Positions 45,241 to 54,219 of a stretch of 64,000 nucleotides of DNA are shown here, piece after piece; positions within the stretch are counted from its first letter, which is position 1, and the number at the start of each line of letters is the position of its first letter. Position numbers and translations under genes: made by a program. The DNA is taken from assembly GCF_007859765.1 (NCBI RefSeq), contig NZ_SIHJ01000001.1, positions 1-64,000 on the forward strand, read 5' to 3'. This DNA comes from Posidoniimonas corsicana. GTDB lineage: Bacteria > Planctomycetota > Planctomycetia > Pirellulales > Lacipirellulaceae. Under the pieces are notes generated by a model. That model had not been told where the DNA came from. It worked only from the letters and a program-made list of their open reading frames with translations, and made no database searches.

Positions 45241-46014
45241 CTAGTACTGGAAGTGCTTGATTTCTTCGCCCTGCTCCTCGATCTGGTGCAGGGACTCGAT
45301 CCCCACGTCCAGGTGCACGTCGGACCAGTCGCGGGTGACCTTGGCGTCGCTGGCGGAGGATTTGATCCCCTCGGGCGTCATCGGCAGGTCGGACACCAGC
45401 AGCAGGGCGCCACGGGCGATCTGGTTGGCGTGGCCAACGAGGAAGATGGTGGCTGTCTCCATGTCGATGGCGATCGGCGTGTACTGCTTCAGGTTCTCCC
45501 GGAAGTCGGAGTCGTGCTCCCAGACGCGTCGGTTGGTGGTGTAGATGACCCCGGTCCGGTACTCCAGGCCCCGCGTGACGAGCTTCTCCGACACGAACTT
45601 GTGCAGCTTGAACGACGGCAACGCCGGCACCAGCGGCGGCAGGTAGTCGTCGCTCGTTCCCTCACCGCGGATCGCCCCGATCGGCAGAATAAAGTGGCCG
45701 ATCTCGGTCGATTCCTTAAGGCCACCGCACTTCCCTAAGAACAGCACCGCGTTTGGCTCGATCGCCGTCAGCAGGTCCATGACGGTCGCCGCGTTGGGCG
45801 AGCCGATGCCGAAGTTGATGATCGTCAGCCCGTGTGTGTTGGTCGCCGCCTGCATGGGGCGGTCGTTGCCGTAGATCTGGCAGGAGAACCGCTCGGAGAA
45901 CCTGCGGACATAGTTCCCGAAGTTGGTCAGCAGGATGTGCGTCCCAAACATTTCCAGCGGCATGCCCGTATAGCGGCTCAGCCAATCTTGAGCGATGTCG
46001 CGTTTCGTGACCAT
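45241..46014 (-). CDS. amn: AMP nucleosidase homologue (short form)
   Basis: A 257-aa nucleoside phosphorylase-fold enzyme, of the short AMN-like type (about 260 aa; E. coli Amn is about 480 aa with an extra N-terminal domain). Blocks: INFGIGSPNAATVMDLL, VLFLGKCGGLK, HFILPIGAIRGEGTSDDYLP and the substrate-binding AIDMETATIFLVGHAN, with SDLPMTPEGIKSSA. AMP nucleosidase splits AMP to adenine and ribose-5-phosphate, but a related purine nucleoside or MTA substrate is possible. The start ATG 46014 (MVTKRDIAQDWLSRY) is preferred over a longer N-terminus at 46050. It lies upstream of the DUF1559 gene and 2 kb from the nucleoside salvage row. Confidence 0.82.
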   Translation of the reverse strand: MVTKRDIAQDWLSRYTGMPLEMFGTHILLTNFGNYVRRFSERFSCQIYGNDRPMQAATNTHGLTIINFGIGSPNAATVMDLLTAIEPNAVLFLGKCGGLKESTEIGHFILPIGAIRGEGTSDDYLPPLVPALPSFKLHKFVSEKLVTRGLEYRTGVIYTTNRRVWEHDSDFRENLKQYTPIAIDMETATIFLVGHANQIARGALLLVSDLPMTPEGIKSSASDAKVTRDWSDVHLDVGIESLHQIEEQGEEIKHFQY

Positions 46015-46213
46015 CCAACGGTTCCTGAGGGGACTTCCCGATCGGGGCACTTGTCCTTAAGTTGCTTTGCTACAATAAGTTAGGTCGCTGCGACCAAACT
46101 GGCAAGCGTAGTCCGGCGTTGGCGTTACTCGTGATGAGGGCTGGGGTTACATCTCTCGAAGGCCCAACCCCATCCATCCCCACCCCCATACTGAGTCGGC
46201 GGAGCGTTTCAAA

Positions 46214-46969
46214 ATGCTATCGATCAATCGTCTCGGAATCGTCGCGTGCTGCCTGGTGGTGGGCCAACTGGCCGGCGAGGCGTTTGCCCAGCCGGGTGGC
46301 CGAGGGGGCCGGGGTGGCCCGGGCGGCCTCAACCGCGGGATGGGCGGCGTAGGAACGCTGCTGATGTCCGAAGCCGTGCAGCAGGAGGTCGGCCTGGACG
46401 CCATGCAGCTGGAGGAGCTGCGGACGGTGGGCGACAGCATCCGCGACGAAATGCGGGACCGGATGCGGGGTCGATTCCGAGATTTCCGCGACCTGAACGA
46501 AGAAGACCGGCAGGCCGCCATCGCAGAGATGCGGGCCGAAATGAACGAGGTGCAGGCCGAGGTCGAGGGCCGGATCCGCGGTGTGCTCAAACCCAGCCAG
46601 ATGGAGCGTCTGAAGCAAATTGAGCTGCAGCAGCAGATGCAACGCGGCGGCGCCCAGGCGCTGACCCGGGGCTCGATCGCCGAGAAACTCGGCATCACGC
46701 CCGAGCAGCAGGAGCAGATGCGAGAGAAGGCGCAGGAAGAACAAGTGAAGCTGCAGCAGCAGATCCAGCAGCTTCAGCAGGAATCCCGCGAACGGGTGCT
46801 GTCGGTGCTGACCGAGGCCCAGCGGGCCCAGCTGAAGAAGCTGACCGGCGAGAAATTCGACATGCCCCAGCCCGATTTTGGCCAGCGTGGCGGTGATCGC
46901 CGCGGCCAGCGGGGCGGCGGCCAGCCCGGAGGCGACACGTCCGACGGTCGCCAGCCAGAGCTGGAGTGA
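46214..46969 (+). CDS. Secreted coiled-coil LTxxQ/Spy-like protein
   Basis: A 251-aa exported protein (signal peptide MLSINRLGIVACCLVVGQLA, cleaved before QPGGRGG). After a Gly-rich start it is almost all helix, with an Arg/Glu-rich section (RDEMRDRMRGRFRDFRDLNE) and two LTxxQ-like repeats (LGITPEQQEQMREKAQEEQV and LTEAQRAQLKKLTGEKF), as in Spy/CpxP periplasmic chaperones and related metal- or stress-response proteins. The C-terminus is again Gly/Arg-rich (RGGDRRGQRGGGQPGG). It ends 160 bases before gspE on the same strand; a role as a chaperone for secreted proteins would fit, but this is inference. Confidence 0.75.
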   Translation: MLSINRLGIVACCLVVGQLAGEAFAQPGGRGGRGGPGGLNRGMGGVGTLLMSEAVQQEVGLDAMQLEELRTVGDSIRDEMRDRMRGRFRDFRDLNEEDRQAAIAEMRAEMNEVQAEVEGRIRGVLKPSQMERLKQIELQQQMQRGGAQALTRGSIAEKLGITPEQQEQMREKAQEEQVKLQQQIQQLQQESRERVLSVLTEAQRAQLKKLTGEKFDMPQPDFGQRGGDRRGQRGGGQPGGDTSDGRQPELE

Positions 46970-46972
46970 CCC

Positions 46973-47020
46973 CCCGCCTAGGCGGGCCGGTCCGCGTGGT
47001 TTGCGGCCGGACCGCGACTT
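46973..47020 (+). terminator. Paired hairpins between the LTxxQ gene and gspE
   Basis: A perfect palindrome CCCGCCTAGGCGGG (46973-46986) is followed by a looser CGGTCC/GGACCG stem (46988-47016). No T-run follows, so this may attenuate rather than end transcription into gspE. Confidence 0.35.
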
Positions 47021-47131
47021 GAAGATAATAGAAACCGCTTTACCCCAGCGGCCGGGCCGCCGTCCTCGTGACCGGCCGGACGTGTTGCCCCTCCCCCGTT
47101 GGCTCCCAACCCCGCCTGGCAGTCCCCTCCT

Positions 47132-48820
47132 ATGGATACCGGAGACGTACTTCTCGACCACGGTCTGTTGACCAGCGACCAGCTACGAGAGCTGCGCGCC
47201 GGCGCCGACGACGACCGGCTCGACACCGCCGCGGTAAAGCGGGGCTGGCTGACGGAGGAGCAGGCGCTTGGCGCCCTGGGCGACCACCTTGGCTTCCAGT
47301 GCGTCGACCTGGAGAAGACCGACGTCGACCTGACGCTGCTCTCCAGCTTCCCGCAGCGGATGATCCACCGGCACGCGCTGTTCCCGGTGTCCCGCCACAA
47401 CGGCTCGCTGGTCGTGGCGACCAGCAACCCGTTTGAGCTGTACGCCCTCGACGAGCTCAGCAGCCTGACCGGGTTGGCGGTCGAGCCGGTGCTCGCCCCC
47501 AGCAAGCAGATCAACGCCCGCATCAAGGCGCACCTGGGCGTCGGCAGCGAGACCGTCGACGGCCTGCTCGCCGCCCGCCAGGACGACGTGCAGCTCCTTG
47601 AGGACCTGGACGACGACGCCGAGCTGGACGAAGAGGCCCAAGAGGCCTCGGTCGTCCGCCTGGTCAACGAGATCCTGCTCGAGGCGATCGAGGCCCGCGC
47701 GAGCGACGTGCACATCGAGGCCCAGGCCGACGGCGTGCGGATCCGCTACCGCATCGACGGCATCCTGCACTCGCAGCCGGTGCCGCAGGAGATCAGCCAC
47801 TTCCAGGCCGCCATCATCAGCCGCCTGAAGATCATGGCCCGGCTAAACATCGCGGAGAAACGCCTGCCGCAGGACGGCCGCATCAAGCTCCGCGTGCACG
47901 GCCGCGAGGTCGACGTGCGTGTGTCGGTCATCCCGATGCTGCACGGCGAGGGCATCGTGATGCGTATCCTCGACAAGGGGGGCGCCGAGTTCTCGCTCGA
48001 ACGGCTCAACATGGAGCCCGACCTGGCCGCCCAGATCAACGAGCTGATCCGCCTGCCGCACGGCATCGTGCTGGTGACCGGCCCCACCGGCTCGGGTAAG
48101 ACCACCACGCTGTACAGCGCGCTGACCGACATCTGTGACGAAGAGATCAAGATCATCACCACCGAGGACCCGGTGGAATACCAGCTGGCGGGCATCAACC
48201 AGATCCAGGTGCACCCCAAGATCGGGCTGACGTTCGCCGCCTCGCTGCGGTCCATCCTGCGTCACGACCCGGACGTGGTGCTGGTGGGCGAGATCCGCGA
48301 CCACGAGACCGCCGAAAACGCCATCCAGGCGTCGCTGACCGGCCACCTCGTGTTCAGCACGCTGCACACCAACGACGCGCCCAGCGCCTACACGCGTCTG
48401 ATCGACATGGGCGTCGAGCCGTTCCTGGTGGCCAGCACCATCGAGGCGGTCATGGCCCAGCGGCTGGTGCGGCGGCTCTGCCCCGCGTGCCGCGAGCCCT
48501 ACGAGCCCGACCCCTCCGACCTGCCCAAGGACTTCCCGTGGGAGGCCTACAAGGAGGGCGGGCAGCCGATCTACCGCGCCAAGGGCTGCCGCGAGTGCGG
48601 CGAGATCGGCTTCGCCGGCCGGCAGGGCATCTTCGAGCTGTGCCGCACCACCGACGCGGTCCGCCAGCTCGCGCACGACCGGTCCAGCACCTGGGACATC
48701 CGCAAGGCGGCCCTGGCCGATGGCATGCGGACCCTCCGTGGTGACGCCTGGCTCAAGGTGTTCAAGGGGATCACCACGGTGGACGAGGTGCTGCGGGTCA
48801 CGAAAGGGGACGTCGCCTAG
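47132..48820 (+). CDS. gspE: Type II secretion ATPase
   Basis: A 562-aa hexameric AAA-type ATPase that powers pseudopilus assembly at the inner face of the membrane. The N-terminal N1E/MshEN domain covers about 1-150, followed by the N2E domain; Walker A is [18 protein letters not shown], with EDPVEYQ and [15 protein letters not shown] blocks and the HTNDAP motif, and the four-Cys zinc site is CPACREPY...[15 protein letters not shown]. It is the first gene of a polycistron running to 61310 (E, F, G, H, I, J, K, L, M/C, D, lipoprotein). ATG 47132 is chosen for length; the preceding in-frame sequence has no domain match. The ribosome binding site is weak. Confidence 0.95.
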   Translation: MDTGDVLLDHGLLTSDQLRELRAGADDDRLDTAAVKRGWLTEEQALGALGDHLGFQCVDLEKTDVDLTLLSSFPQRMIHRHALFPVSRHNGSLVVATSNPFELYALDELSSLTGLAVEPVLAPSKQINARIKAHLGVGSETVDGLLAARQDDVQLLEDLDDDAELDEEAQEASVVRLVNEILLEAIEARASDVHIEAQADGVRIRYRIDGILHSQPVPQEISHFQAAIISRLKIMARLNIAEKRLPQDGRIKLRVHGREVDVRVSVIPMLHGEGIVMRILDKGGAEFSLERLNMEPDLAAQINELIRLPHGIVLVTGPTGSGKTTTLYSALTDICDEEIKIITTEDPVEYQLAGINQIQVHPKIGLTFAASLRSILRHDPDVVLVGEIRDHETAENAIQASLTGHLVFSTLHTNDAPSAYTRLIDMGVEPFLVASTIEAVMAQRLVRRLCPACREPYEPDPSDLPKDFPWEAYKEGGQPIYRAKGCRECGEIGFAGRQGIFELCRTTDAVRQLAHDRSSTWDIRKAALADGMRTLRGDAWLKVFKGITTVDEVLRVTKGDVA

Positions 48821-48910
48821 CAAGAGGAGGAAGGCGATGGTGGGGACCCCGTTTCCACTCGTCGAGGAGCCGCTCCCCGCCTTCCCACCCTACGCCTTCG
48901 CCTTTCTATC

Positions 48911-50113
48911 ATGCCCGACTTCGCCTACACCGCCCGCGACCTCACCGGCGCCCTCATCGAGGGGACGATGTCCGCTGGCAGCGAGCGCGAGGCGGTGGCG
49001 AACCTCTCGTCCAAAGAGCTGTTCCCGCTGACGGTCAAGGCGACCAGCAAGCAGGCGGCTGGCGAGCACATCAAGGTCAAGTCGAAGTTCGTCACGCCGT
49101 TCTATAGCCAGCTGGCGTCGCTGCTGCGGAGCGGCGTGCCGCTGCTGCGGTCGCTGCAGGTGATCGGCGACCAGGCTTCCAACCCGCAGTTCAAGCAGGT
49201 CATCAACGACATCACCGACCGCGTCGAGGACGGCGCCACGCTCGCCGAGGCGATGGCCCGCCACCCCCGCGCGTTCCCCGAGCTGGCCACCAGCATCGTG
49301 CGGGCCGGCGGCGAGGGCGGCTTCCTCGAAGACGCGCTGGACCGCGTGGCGGTGTTTACCGACCAGCAGGCCGAGCTCCGCAGCAAGGTGGTCGGCGCCA
49401 TGGCCTACCCGATTATCCTGGCGGTGGTGGGCACGCTGGTGGTGAACGGCCTGATCATTTTTGTCGTGCCGTCGGTGCAGGGGCTGTTCGACCGCCTGAA
49501 GGAAAAGAACCAGCTGCCGGCGATTACCGAATGGCTGCTGTGGATCAGCGGTCTGATGACCAGCTACTGGGGTTTACTCGTCTTGGCGGCGCTGGTCGCC
49601 GGCGGCGTGGCGCTCGCACGTTGGTCGGCCACGCCGAACGGACGGGCCATGCTGGACCGCTGGCGGATCAAGCTGCCGATGGCCGGCTCGATCTACCTGA
49701 GCCTGGCGGTGGCGAGGTTCTGCCGCGTGCTGGGCACGCTGCTCAAGGGCGGCGTGCCGATTGTCCGCTCGCTTGACATCGCCGCCGACTCGACCGGCAA
49801 CGTGGTGCTCTCGGAAGTCGTCCGCGACGCCGCCGACAACATCACGTCGGGCGAGGCGCTGGCAGAGCCGCTGGCCGCGAGCGGCCACTTCCCGCGCGAC
49901 GTGTGCGAGATGATCGCGGTCGCCGAACAGTCCAACAACCTCGAAGTAGTGCTCGAGCAGATCAGCGACTCGCTCGAGAAATCGACCTGGCGGCGGATCG
50001 AGCTGTTCGTGAAGCTGCTGGAGCCGCTGCTGCTGCTCGTGATGGCGGCCGTGGTGCTGGTGGTGGTCATCGCGCTGCTGCTGCCAATTATCAAGATGAG
50101 CACGTCGGTCTAG
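48911..50113 (+). CDS. gspF: Type II secretion inner-membrane platform protein
   Basis: A 400-aa polytopic protein made of two repeated T2SSF domains (each a six-helix bundle) with membrane helices: first domain about 65-190 (FYSQLASLLRSGVPLLRSLQ, ...IVRAGGEGGFLEDAL), second about 265-390 (LAVARFCRVLGTLLKGGVPI, VRSLDIAADSTGNVVLSEV, VCEMIAVAEQSNNLEVVLEQ). N-terminal FAYTARDLTGALIEG is typical of GspF/PilC. It anchors the pseudopilus platform and interacts with the GspE ATPase. It begins 90 bases after gspE. Confidence 0.95.
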   Translation: MPDFAYTARDLTGALIEGTMSAGSEREAVANLSSKELFPLTVKATSKQAAGEHIKVKSKFVTPFYSQLASLLRSGVPLLRSLQVIGDQASNPQFKQVINDITDRVEDGATLAEAMARHPRAFPELATSIVRAGGEGGFLEDALDRVAVFTDQQAELRSKVVGAMAYPIILAVVGTLVVNGLIIFVVPSVQGLFDRLKEKNQLPAITEWLLWISGLMTSYWGLLVLAALVAGGVALARWSATPNGRAMLDRWRIKLPMAGSIYLSLAVARFCRVLGTLLKGGVPIVRSLDIAADSTGNVVLSEVVRDAADNITSGEALAEPLAASGHFPRDVCEMIAVAEQSNNLEVVLEQISDSLEKSTWRRIELFVKLLEPLLLLVMAAVVLVVVIALLLPIIKMSTSV

Positions 50114-50177
50114 CCCAGCGGGCGGCCGGCCTCAACCGAACCAGAGAATCCAAACCTACCCCAAGGAGTTTCCCAAG

Positions 50178-50615
50178 ATGCAACGCAGTCCCCGCAGCCG
50201 CCGCCGAGCCGGCGCATTCACCCTGATCGAGGTCCTGCTGGTGCTGGTGATCCTGGTGGTCATCGGCTCGATCGCCGCGACGTCTTTCATGGGCGCACAA
50301 GAGGGCGCGAACAAGAACGCCGCCAAGTCGCAGGTCGACATGTTTGAGAACGCGATCAACCTGTACAAGTTCAACACCAAACACTTCCCGGAGAAGCTCG
50401 AGGACCTGCTCGAGAAGCCGAGCGACAAGACCCTCGCCGACCGCTGGGAGGGCCCGTACCTGACCAAGTCGGCCCTGCCGGTCGACCCGTGGGACAACCC
50501 CTACAAGTACAGCGCCGACGGCAAGAAGAACTCCGACAAGTTCGACGTGTGGTCGATGGGCCCCGACGGCGACGACCAGACCGACGACGACATCGGCAAC
50601 TGGCCGGAGAAGTAG
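50178..50615 (+). CDS. gspG: Major pseudopilin
   Basis: A 145-aa protein with prepilin signal RRAGAFTLIEVLLVLVILVV (cleaved before Phe, Glu at position 5), then a GspG body: GANKNAAKSQVDMFENAINL, DRWEGPYLTKSALPVDPW and a C-terminal Ca2+-binding acidic loop (DGDDQTDDDIGNWPEK). GspG builds the pseudopilus shaft. A clear ribosome binding site AAGGAG precedes ATG 50178, 64 bases after gspF. Confidence 0.95.
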   Translation: MQRSPRSRRRAGAFTLIEVLLVLVILVVIGSIAATSFMGAQEGANKNAAKSQVDMFENAINLYKFNTKHFPEKLEDLLEKPSDKTLADRWEGPYLTKSALPVDPWDNPYKYSADGKKNSDKFDVWSMGPDGDDQTDDDIGNWPEK

Positions 50616-50717
50616 CGCCGGCGGCCGGCGGCCCGCCGGCCACACCAGACCCCGCGGCGGAGCCGTGGGTTAGCGGCAAGGACGCGCCCCCCTTAGCTCC
50701 CTTGCCCGCTGCTGCGC

Positions 50718-51284
50718 ATGCGCCACCGCCCGTCCGCCTACACCCTGGTCGAGACCCTGCTGGTCCTGGCGCTGCTGGTGCTGGCCGCGGCGCTGGTGGC
50801 GCCCGCCGTGCAGCAGGGCGGCGCCCGCGCCGACCTGGAGGACGCGGCGGAGAAGCTGTCGGTGATGTGGTCGCGCGCGCGGCTCGACGCCATCACCTCC
50901 GGCCAGGTGCAGCTGTTCCGCTGCCAGCCGGGCGGCAGCGAGGCCAGCGTCGGTGGGATCGAGGCCCTGTTGGCCGCCGCCTCCGGCGACAGCGAGGCGG
51001 CCGCGGCGGTCGCATCCGCCGGCCCGTCGCAGCAGCTCACGCTCGACGGCGTGACAATCCAGAGCATTTCGGTGGCCGAGCCGCCCGGCAGCGAGCCGCT
51101 GCTGTACGAAGCGTCCGCGGCGGCGGGCCAGTGCGTGGTGGTGTTCCGCCCCGACGGCGCCGCCAGCGACGCCGAGGCGACCCTGCAGCACGAAGACGGC
51201 AAGCAGCTCCGCGTGACGCTGCGCGGCCTGACCGGCGCAACCCGGGTTGTCGAGGTCGACAACACAGACGGGGGCGCGCGATGA
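50718..51284 (+). CDS. gspH: Minor pseudopilin GspH-like
   Basis: A 188-aa protein with N-terminal prepilin signal SAYTLVETLLVLALLVLAAA (the +1 residue is Tyr instead of Phe, Glu present at +5) and a variable beta-rich body (LSVMWSRARLDAITSGQVQL as in GspH/FimT). It is assigned as GspH by order between gspG and gspI. The ATGA at 51281-51284 overlaps the next start, so translation is coupled. Confidence 0.8.
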   Translation: MRHRPSAYTLVETLLVLALLVLAAALVAPAVQQGGARADLEDAAEKLSVMWSRARLDAITSGQVQLFRCQPGGSEASVGGIEALLAAASGDSEAAAAVASAGPSQQLTLDGVTIQSISVAEPPGSEPLLYEASAAAGQCVVVFRPDGAASDAEATLQHEDGKQLRVTLRGLTGATRVVEVDNTDGGAR

Positions 51285-51715
51285 CCCGCCCTACCCCCGC
51301 ACCGCGTCACCAGGCGTTCACCCTGCTCGAGGTGATCATCGCGTTGGCCATCCTGGCGGTATCGCTGGGGGTGCTGTCCGAGGTGTCGCGGCTGTCGCTG
51401 ATGAACTCACGGCGGGCGGCCATGCAGTCCGAGGCGGCGCTGGTCGCCGAGTCGGTGCTCGGCGAACTCGAGTCCGGCGCGGCGCAGCTGGTGGCGTTCT
51501 CCAGCGAGTGGAACCCCACCGACCTCGCGACCCCCGTGTGGCGGTACGAGGTGGCGATCGATCAAACCAACGTCCAGGGGATGCTGCTCGCCCGCGTGCT
51601 CGTGACCGAGATCGACCCGGGCGACGAGCAGCCAACGTCGCTGCAGGTGGTCCGCTGGTTCCAGGACCCAGACTATATCGAGCTGCTCGAGAGTCAGAGC
51701 GAGGAGGCCGTGTGA
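51281..51715 (+). CDS. gspI: Minor pseudopilin GspI-like
   Basis: A 144-aa protein with prepilin signal HQAFTLLEVIIALAILAVSL, then a short helical/beta body (SRLSLMNSRRAAMQSEAALV). Starts on an ATGA overlap with gspH and ends on a TGATG overlap with gspJ. GspI, J and K form the pseudopilus tip. Confidence 0.85.
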   Translation: MTRPTPAPRHQAFTLLEVIIALAILAVSLGVLSEVSRLSLMNSRRAAMQSEAALVAESVLGELESGAAQLVAFSSEWNPTDLATPVWRYEVAIDQTNVQGMLLARVLVTEIDPGDEQPTSLQVVRWFQDPDYIELLESQSEEAV

Positions 51716-52611
51716 TGCGACCTTCCCGTCCACGTGGCTTCACACTGCTTGAAGTGCTGCTAGCGATCGCCTTGTCGACCGTGCTGCTCGCGCTCTTGGC
51801 CAATGGCATCAGCATGTACCTGCTGCGCGTCGACGGCAGCCGCGGCACGGTGGAGCAGGCCCAACTCGCCCGCGGCGTGCTGCGGGCCATTGCCGACGAC
51901 ATCCGCAGCGTGGCGGTGATCTACGAGCAAGATATCTCCAGCGCCGAAGCGACCGCCGAGTCGCAAGCGTTGTTCGACGTCGATGAAGCAGACGCCGCGC
52001 CGCCCGGTGGCGGCAGCGGAGGTGGCGGTGGAGACGACTCGGGCTCCGGCATGGGCGATACGGGGACCACCGACGCGCTGGCCCGGCCGTACGCGGGCGT
52101 CAGCGGCGACGCGCAGAGCCTGCAGGTCGACGTCCGCCGCATCCGCCCGGCGTTCCTCATCTCGGCCGACACGCCGGACCAGCCGTTGACAGTCTCCTAC
52201 GACTCGCCCTACCTGACCACGGTGCGGTACCACCTGCAGCCGGAGGGTTTGGTGCGTGAGCAGCTGCCGCGTGACCGACGGATCTTCGAAGAGAACCAGG
52301 GGCGTGACGAGGCCTGGCTCGCCACGCGGCGGGTGCTGGCGGCCGAGGTCGAAGACCTGCGGTTCCGCTACCACGACGGCGAACAGATCCTCGACTACTG
52401 GGACATCGACGAGCAGTCCGGCGCGCTGCCGGTCGCCGTGCAGGTGACGCTCGGCTTCCGCGTGGCTGCCGCGGGCGAGACCACCGAGGACGAGGCCGCC
52501 AACGCGCCGCTCGCGTACTACTCGCTGACGATCCCGATGCCCCCGCCGTTGGAAGACGCGGCCGCGGCCGCCGGCGGCGAAGACTCGTCGATGATGGGGG
52601 CCATGCCATGA
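51715..52611 (+). CDS. gspJ: Minor pseudopilin GspJ-like
   Basis: A 298-aa protein, longer than usual GspJ, with the N-terminal signal RGFTLLEVLLAIALSTVLLA. The body starts with LARGVLRAIADDIRSVAVIY, contains a low-complexity Gly/Asp/Ser insertion (about 95-118, PPGGGSGGGGGDDSGSGMGD), then beta strands near ...VRYHLQPEGLVREQLPRDRR. The Gly-rich insert is unusual for GspJ and may be surface exposed. Coupled to both neighbours by overlapping codons. Confidence 0.85.
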   Translation: MRPSRPRGFTLLEVLLAIALSTVLLALLANGISMYLLRVDGSRGTVEQAQLARGVLRAIADDIRSVAVIYEQDISSAEATAESQALFDVDEADAAPPGGGSGGGGGDDSGSGMGDTGTTDALARPYAGVSGDAQSLQVDVRRIRPAFLISADTPDQPLTVSYDSPYLTTVRYHLQPEGLVREQLPRDRRIFEENQGRDEAWLATRRVLAAEVEDLRFRYHDGEQILDYWDIDEQSGALPVAVQVTLGFRVAAAGETTEDEAANAPLAYYSLTIPMPPPLEDAAAAAGGEDSSMMGAMP

Positions 52612-54164
52612 GCCGAACGCAACCAGGTATGAGGCGCCGCGGCAGCGTGCTGCTGGTGATGCTGGTGGTCGTCGCGCTGATGACCGTTGGCGGCATGGCC
52701 TACTTCGACTGGTCGTTCATCGAGCACCGCGCCGCCGAGGCCTACGCCCGGCAGGTCCAGTCCCGCGCGTTGGCGGACTCGGGGGTGGTGATGGTGCAGA
52801 CGCTCCTGCTGGAAGAGCCGACGGTGCTCGAGCAGCAGGGCGGCCTGTACAACAACCCCGCGTTGTTCCAGGGCGTGCTGATTTCCGATTCCGACGCCGC
52901 TGCCCTGCGGGCGCGGGTCAGCATCGTTGCGCCGCTGATGGATTACGGCGAGTACGTCGGCTACCGCTTCGGTTTAGAGAACGAGTCCGCACGGCTCAAC
53001 CTCAACACCCTCCTGCTGGCGGACGACTACGCCGAAGACGGCGCCCGCAACCAGCTGCTGTACCTGCCCGGCATGACCGAGTCGATCGCCGACGCGATCC
53101 TCGACTGGCTCGACGAGGACGAAGACATCCGCGACTTCGGCGCCGAGTCGCAGTACTACACCGCGTTGGACGCGCCCTACGAGCCGCAGAACGGCCCGCT
53201 GGAGTCGATCGAGCAGCTGCTGCTCGTGCAGGGCGTCACCCCGGAGCTGCTGTACGGCCTCGACACCGACCGCAATGGCGTCGTGTCCGCCGCGGAGCGC
53301 GCCCGGCCGCTGCCGGTGGAGGTCGACAACTCCACCGGGCAGATGGACCGCGGCTGGTCGGCGTACTTCACGCTGTACAGCGCCGAGTCGCTGCTCACCC
53401 CCGACGGCGAGCCGAAGATCGACGTCAACATGGAAGACCTCGAGGAGCTGCACTCGCTGCTCGAGACCGCCCTCGGCCGCGAGCAGGCCAACTTCATCGT
53501 CGCCTACCGCCAGGGGGGCGCCGCGGACGACAACGCCAACAGCAACGCGGTGTCGGCGGCGGGGATCTCCATCGACTTTAGCCAAGAGGGTTCGGAGACC
53601 ATCACCAGCCTGCTCTCGCTGGTGGGGGTCAACGTGGAGTTCTCCGACAACGGCGCCCCCACCGTGCTCCGCACGCCGTTCACGGACACGCCCGGCGCGT
53701 ACTCGTCTTACCTGCCGGACATGCTGGACAACCTCACAACGAGCTCGACCGCTTCGATGGTCGGCCGGCTCAACGTCAACCAGGCGCCCCGCGCGCTGCT
53801 CAGCTCGGTGCCCAACATGCCGCCCGAGGTGGTGGAGCAGATCATCGCGTCGCGCACCTTTGAGGTGACGCCCGACCGCCCCGAGCGTCGGCACGCCGAG
53901 TGGATCCTGATGGACGGGCTGGTCGACCTCGAGGTGATGCGGCAGCTGGCGCCGCTGCTCACCGGCGGGGGCGACGTCTACCGGGCGCACTCGGTCGGCT
54001 TCTTCGACGAGGAGGGCCCCGCCACCCGGATCGAGGCCATCATCGACGACACCGGCGCCACCCCCAAAGTGCTCCAGCGGCTGGACCTGACGCCGCTGGG
54101 GGCCGGCTACACCCCCGCGGAGCTGGGCGCTATGGCCCAATCCGCCACCGGCGAGTCGCCTTAG
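52608..54164 (+). CDS. gspK: Minor pseudopilin GspK
   Basis: A 518-aa protein with a hydrophobic N-terminal prepilin-type helix (RRRGSVLLVMLVVVALMTVG) that lacks the +5 Glu, as expected for GspK. The body has GspK/SAM-like domains with RLNLNTLL, LYLPGMTESIADAILDWLDE, DEDIRDFGAESQYYTALDAP and, later, GRLNVNQAPRALLSSVPNMP, the helix-hairpin-helix-like NxxxA regions. GspK caps the pseudopilus tip. Starts ATGA over the gspJ stop. Confidence 0.9.
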   Translation: MSRTQPGMRRRGSVLLVMLVVVALMTVGGMAYFDWSFIEHRAAEAYARQVQSRALADSGVVMVQTLLLEEPTVLEQQGGLYNNPALFQGVLISDSDAAALRARVSIVAPLMDYGEYVGYRFGLENESARLNLNTLLLADDYAEDGARNQLLYLPGMTESIADAILDWLDEDEDIRDFGAESQYYTALDAPYEPQNGPLESIEQLLLVQGVTPELLYGLDTDRNGVVSAAERARPLPVEVDNSTGQMDRGWSAYFTLYSAESLLTPDGEPKIDVNMEDLEELHSLLETALGREQANFIVAYRQGGAADDNANSNAVSAAGISIDFSQEGSETITSLLSLVGVNVEFSDNGAPTVLRTPFTDTPGAYSSYLPDMLDNLTTSSTASMVGRLNVNQAPRALLSSVPNMPPEVVEQIIASRTFEVTPDRPERRHAEWILMDGLVDLEVMRQLAPLLTGGGDVYRAHSVGFFDEEGPATRIEAIIDDTGATPKVLQRLDLTPLGAGYTPAELGAMAQSATGESP

Positions 54165-54219
54165 CCCCGGCGGCTGCTTACAATCTAAGTATCCCAACCC
54201 CTCTGAGCCGCACCGACGC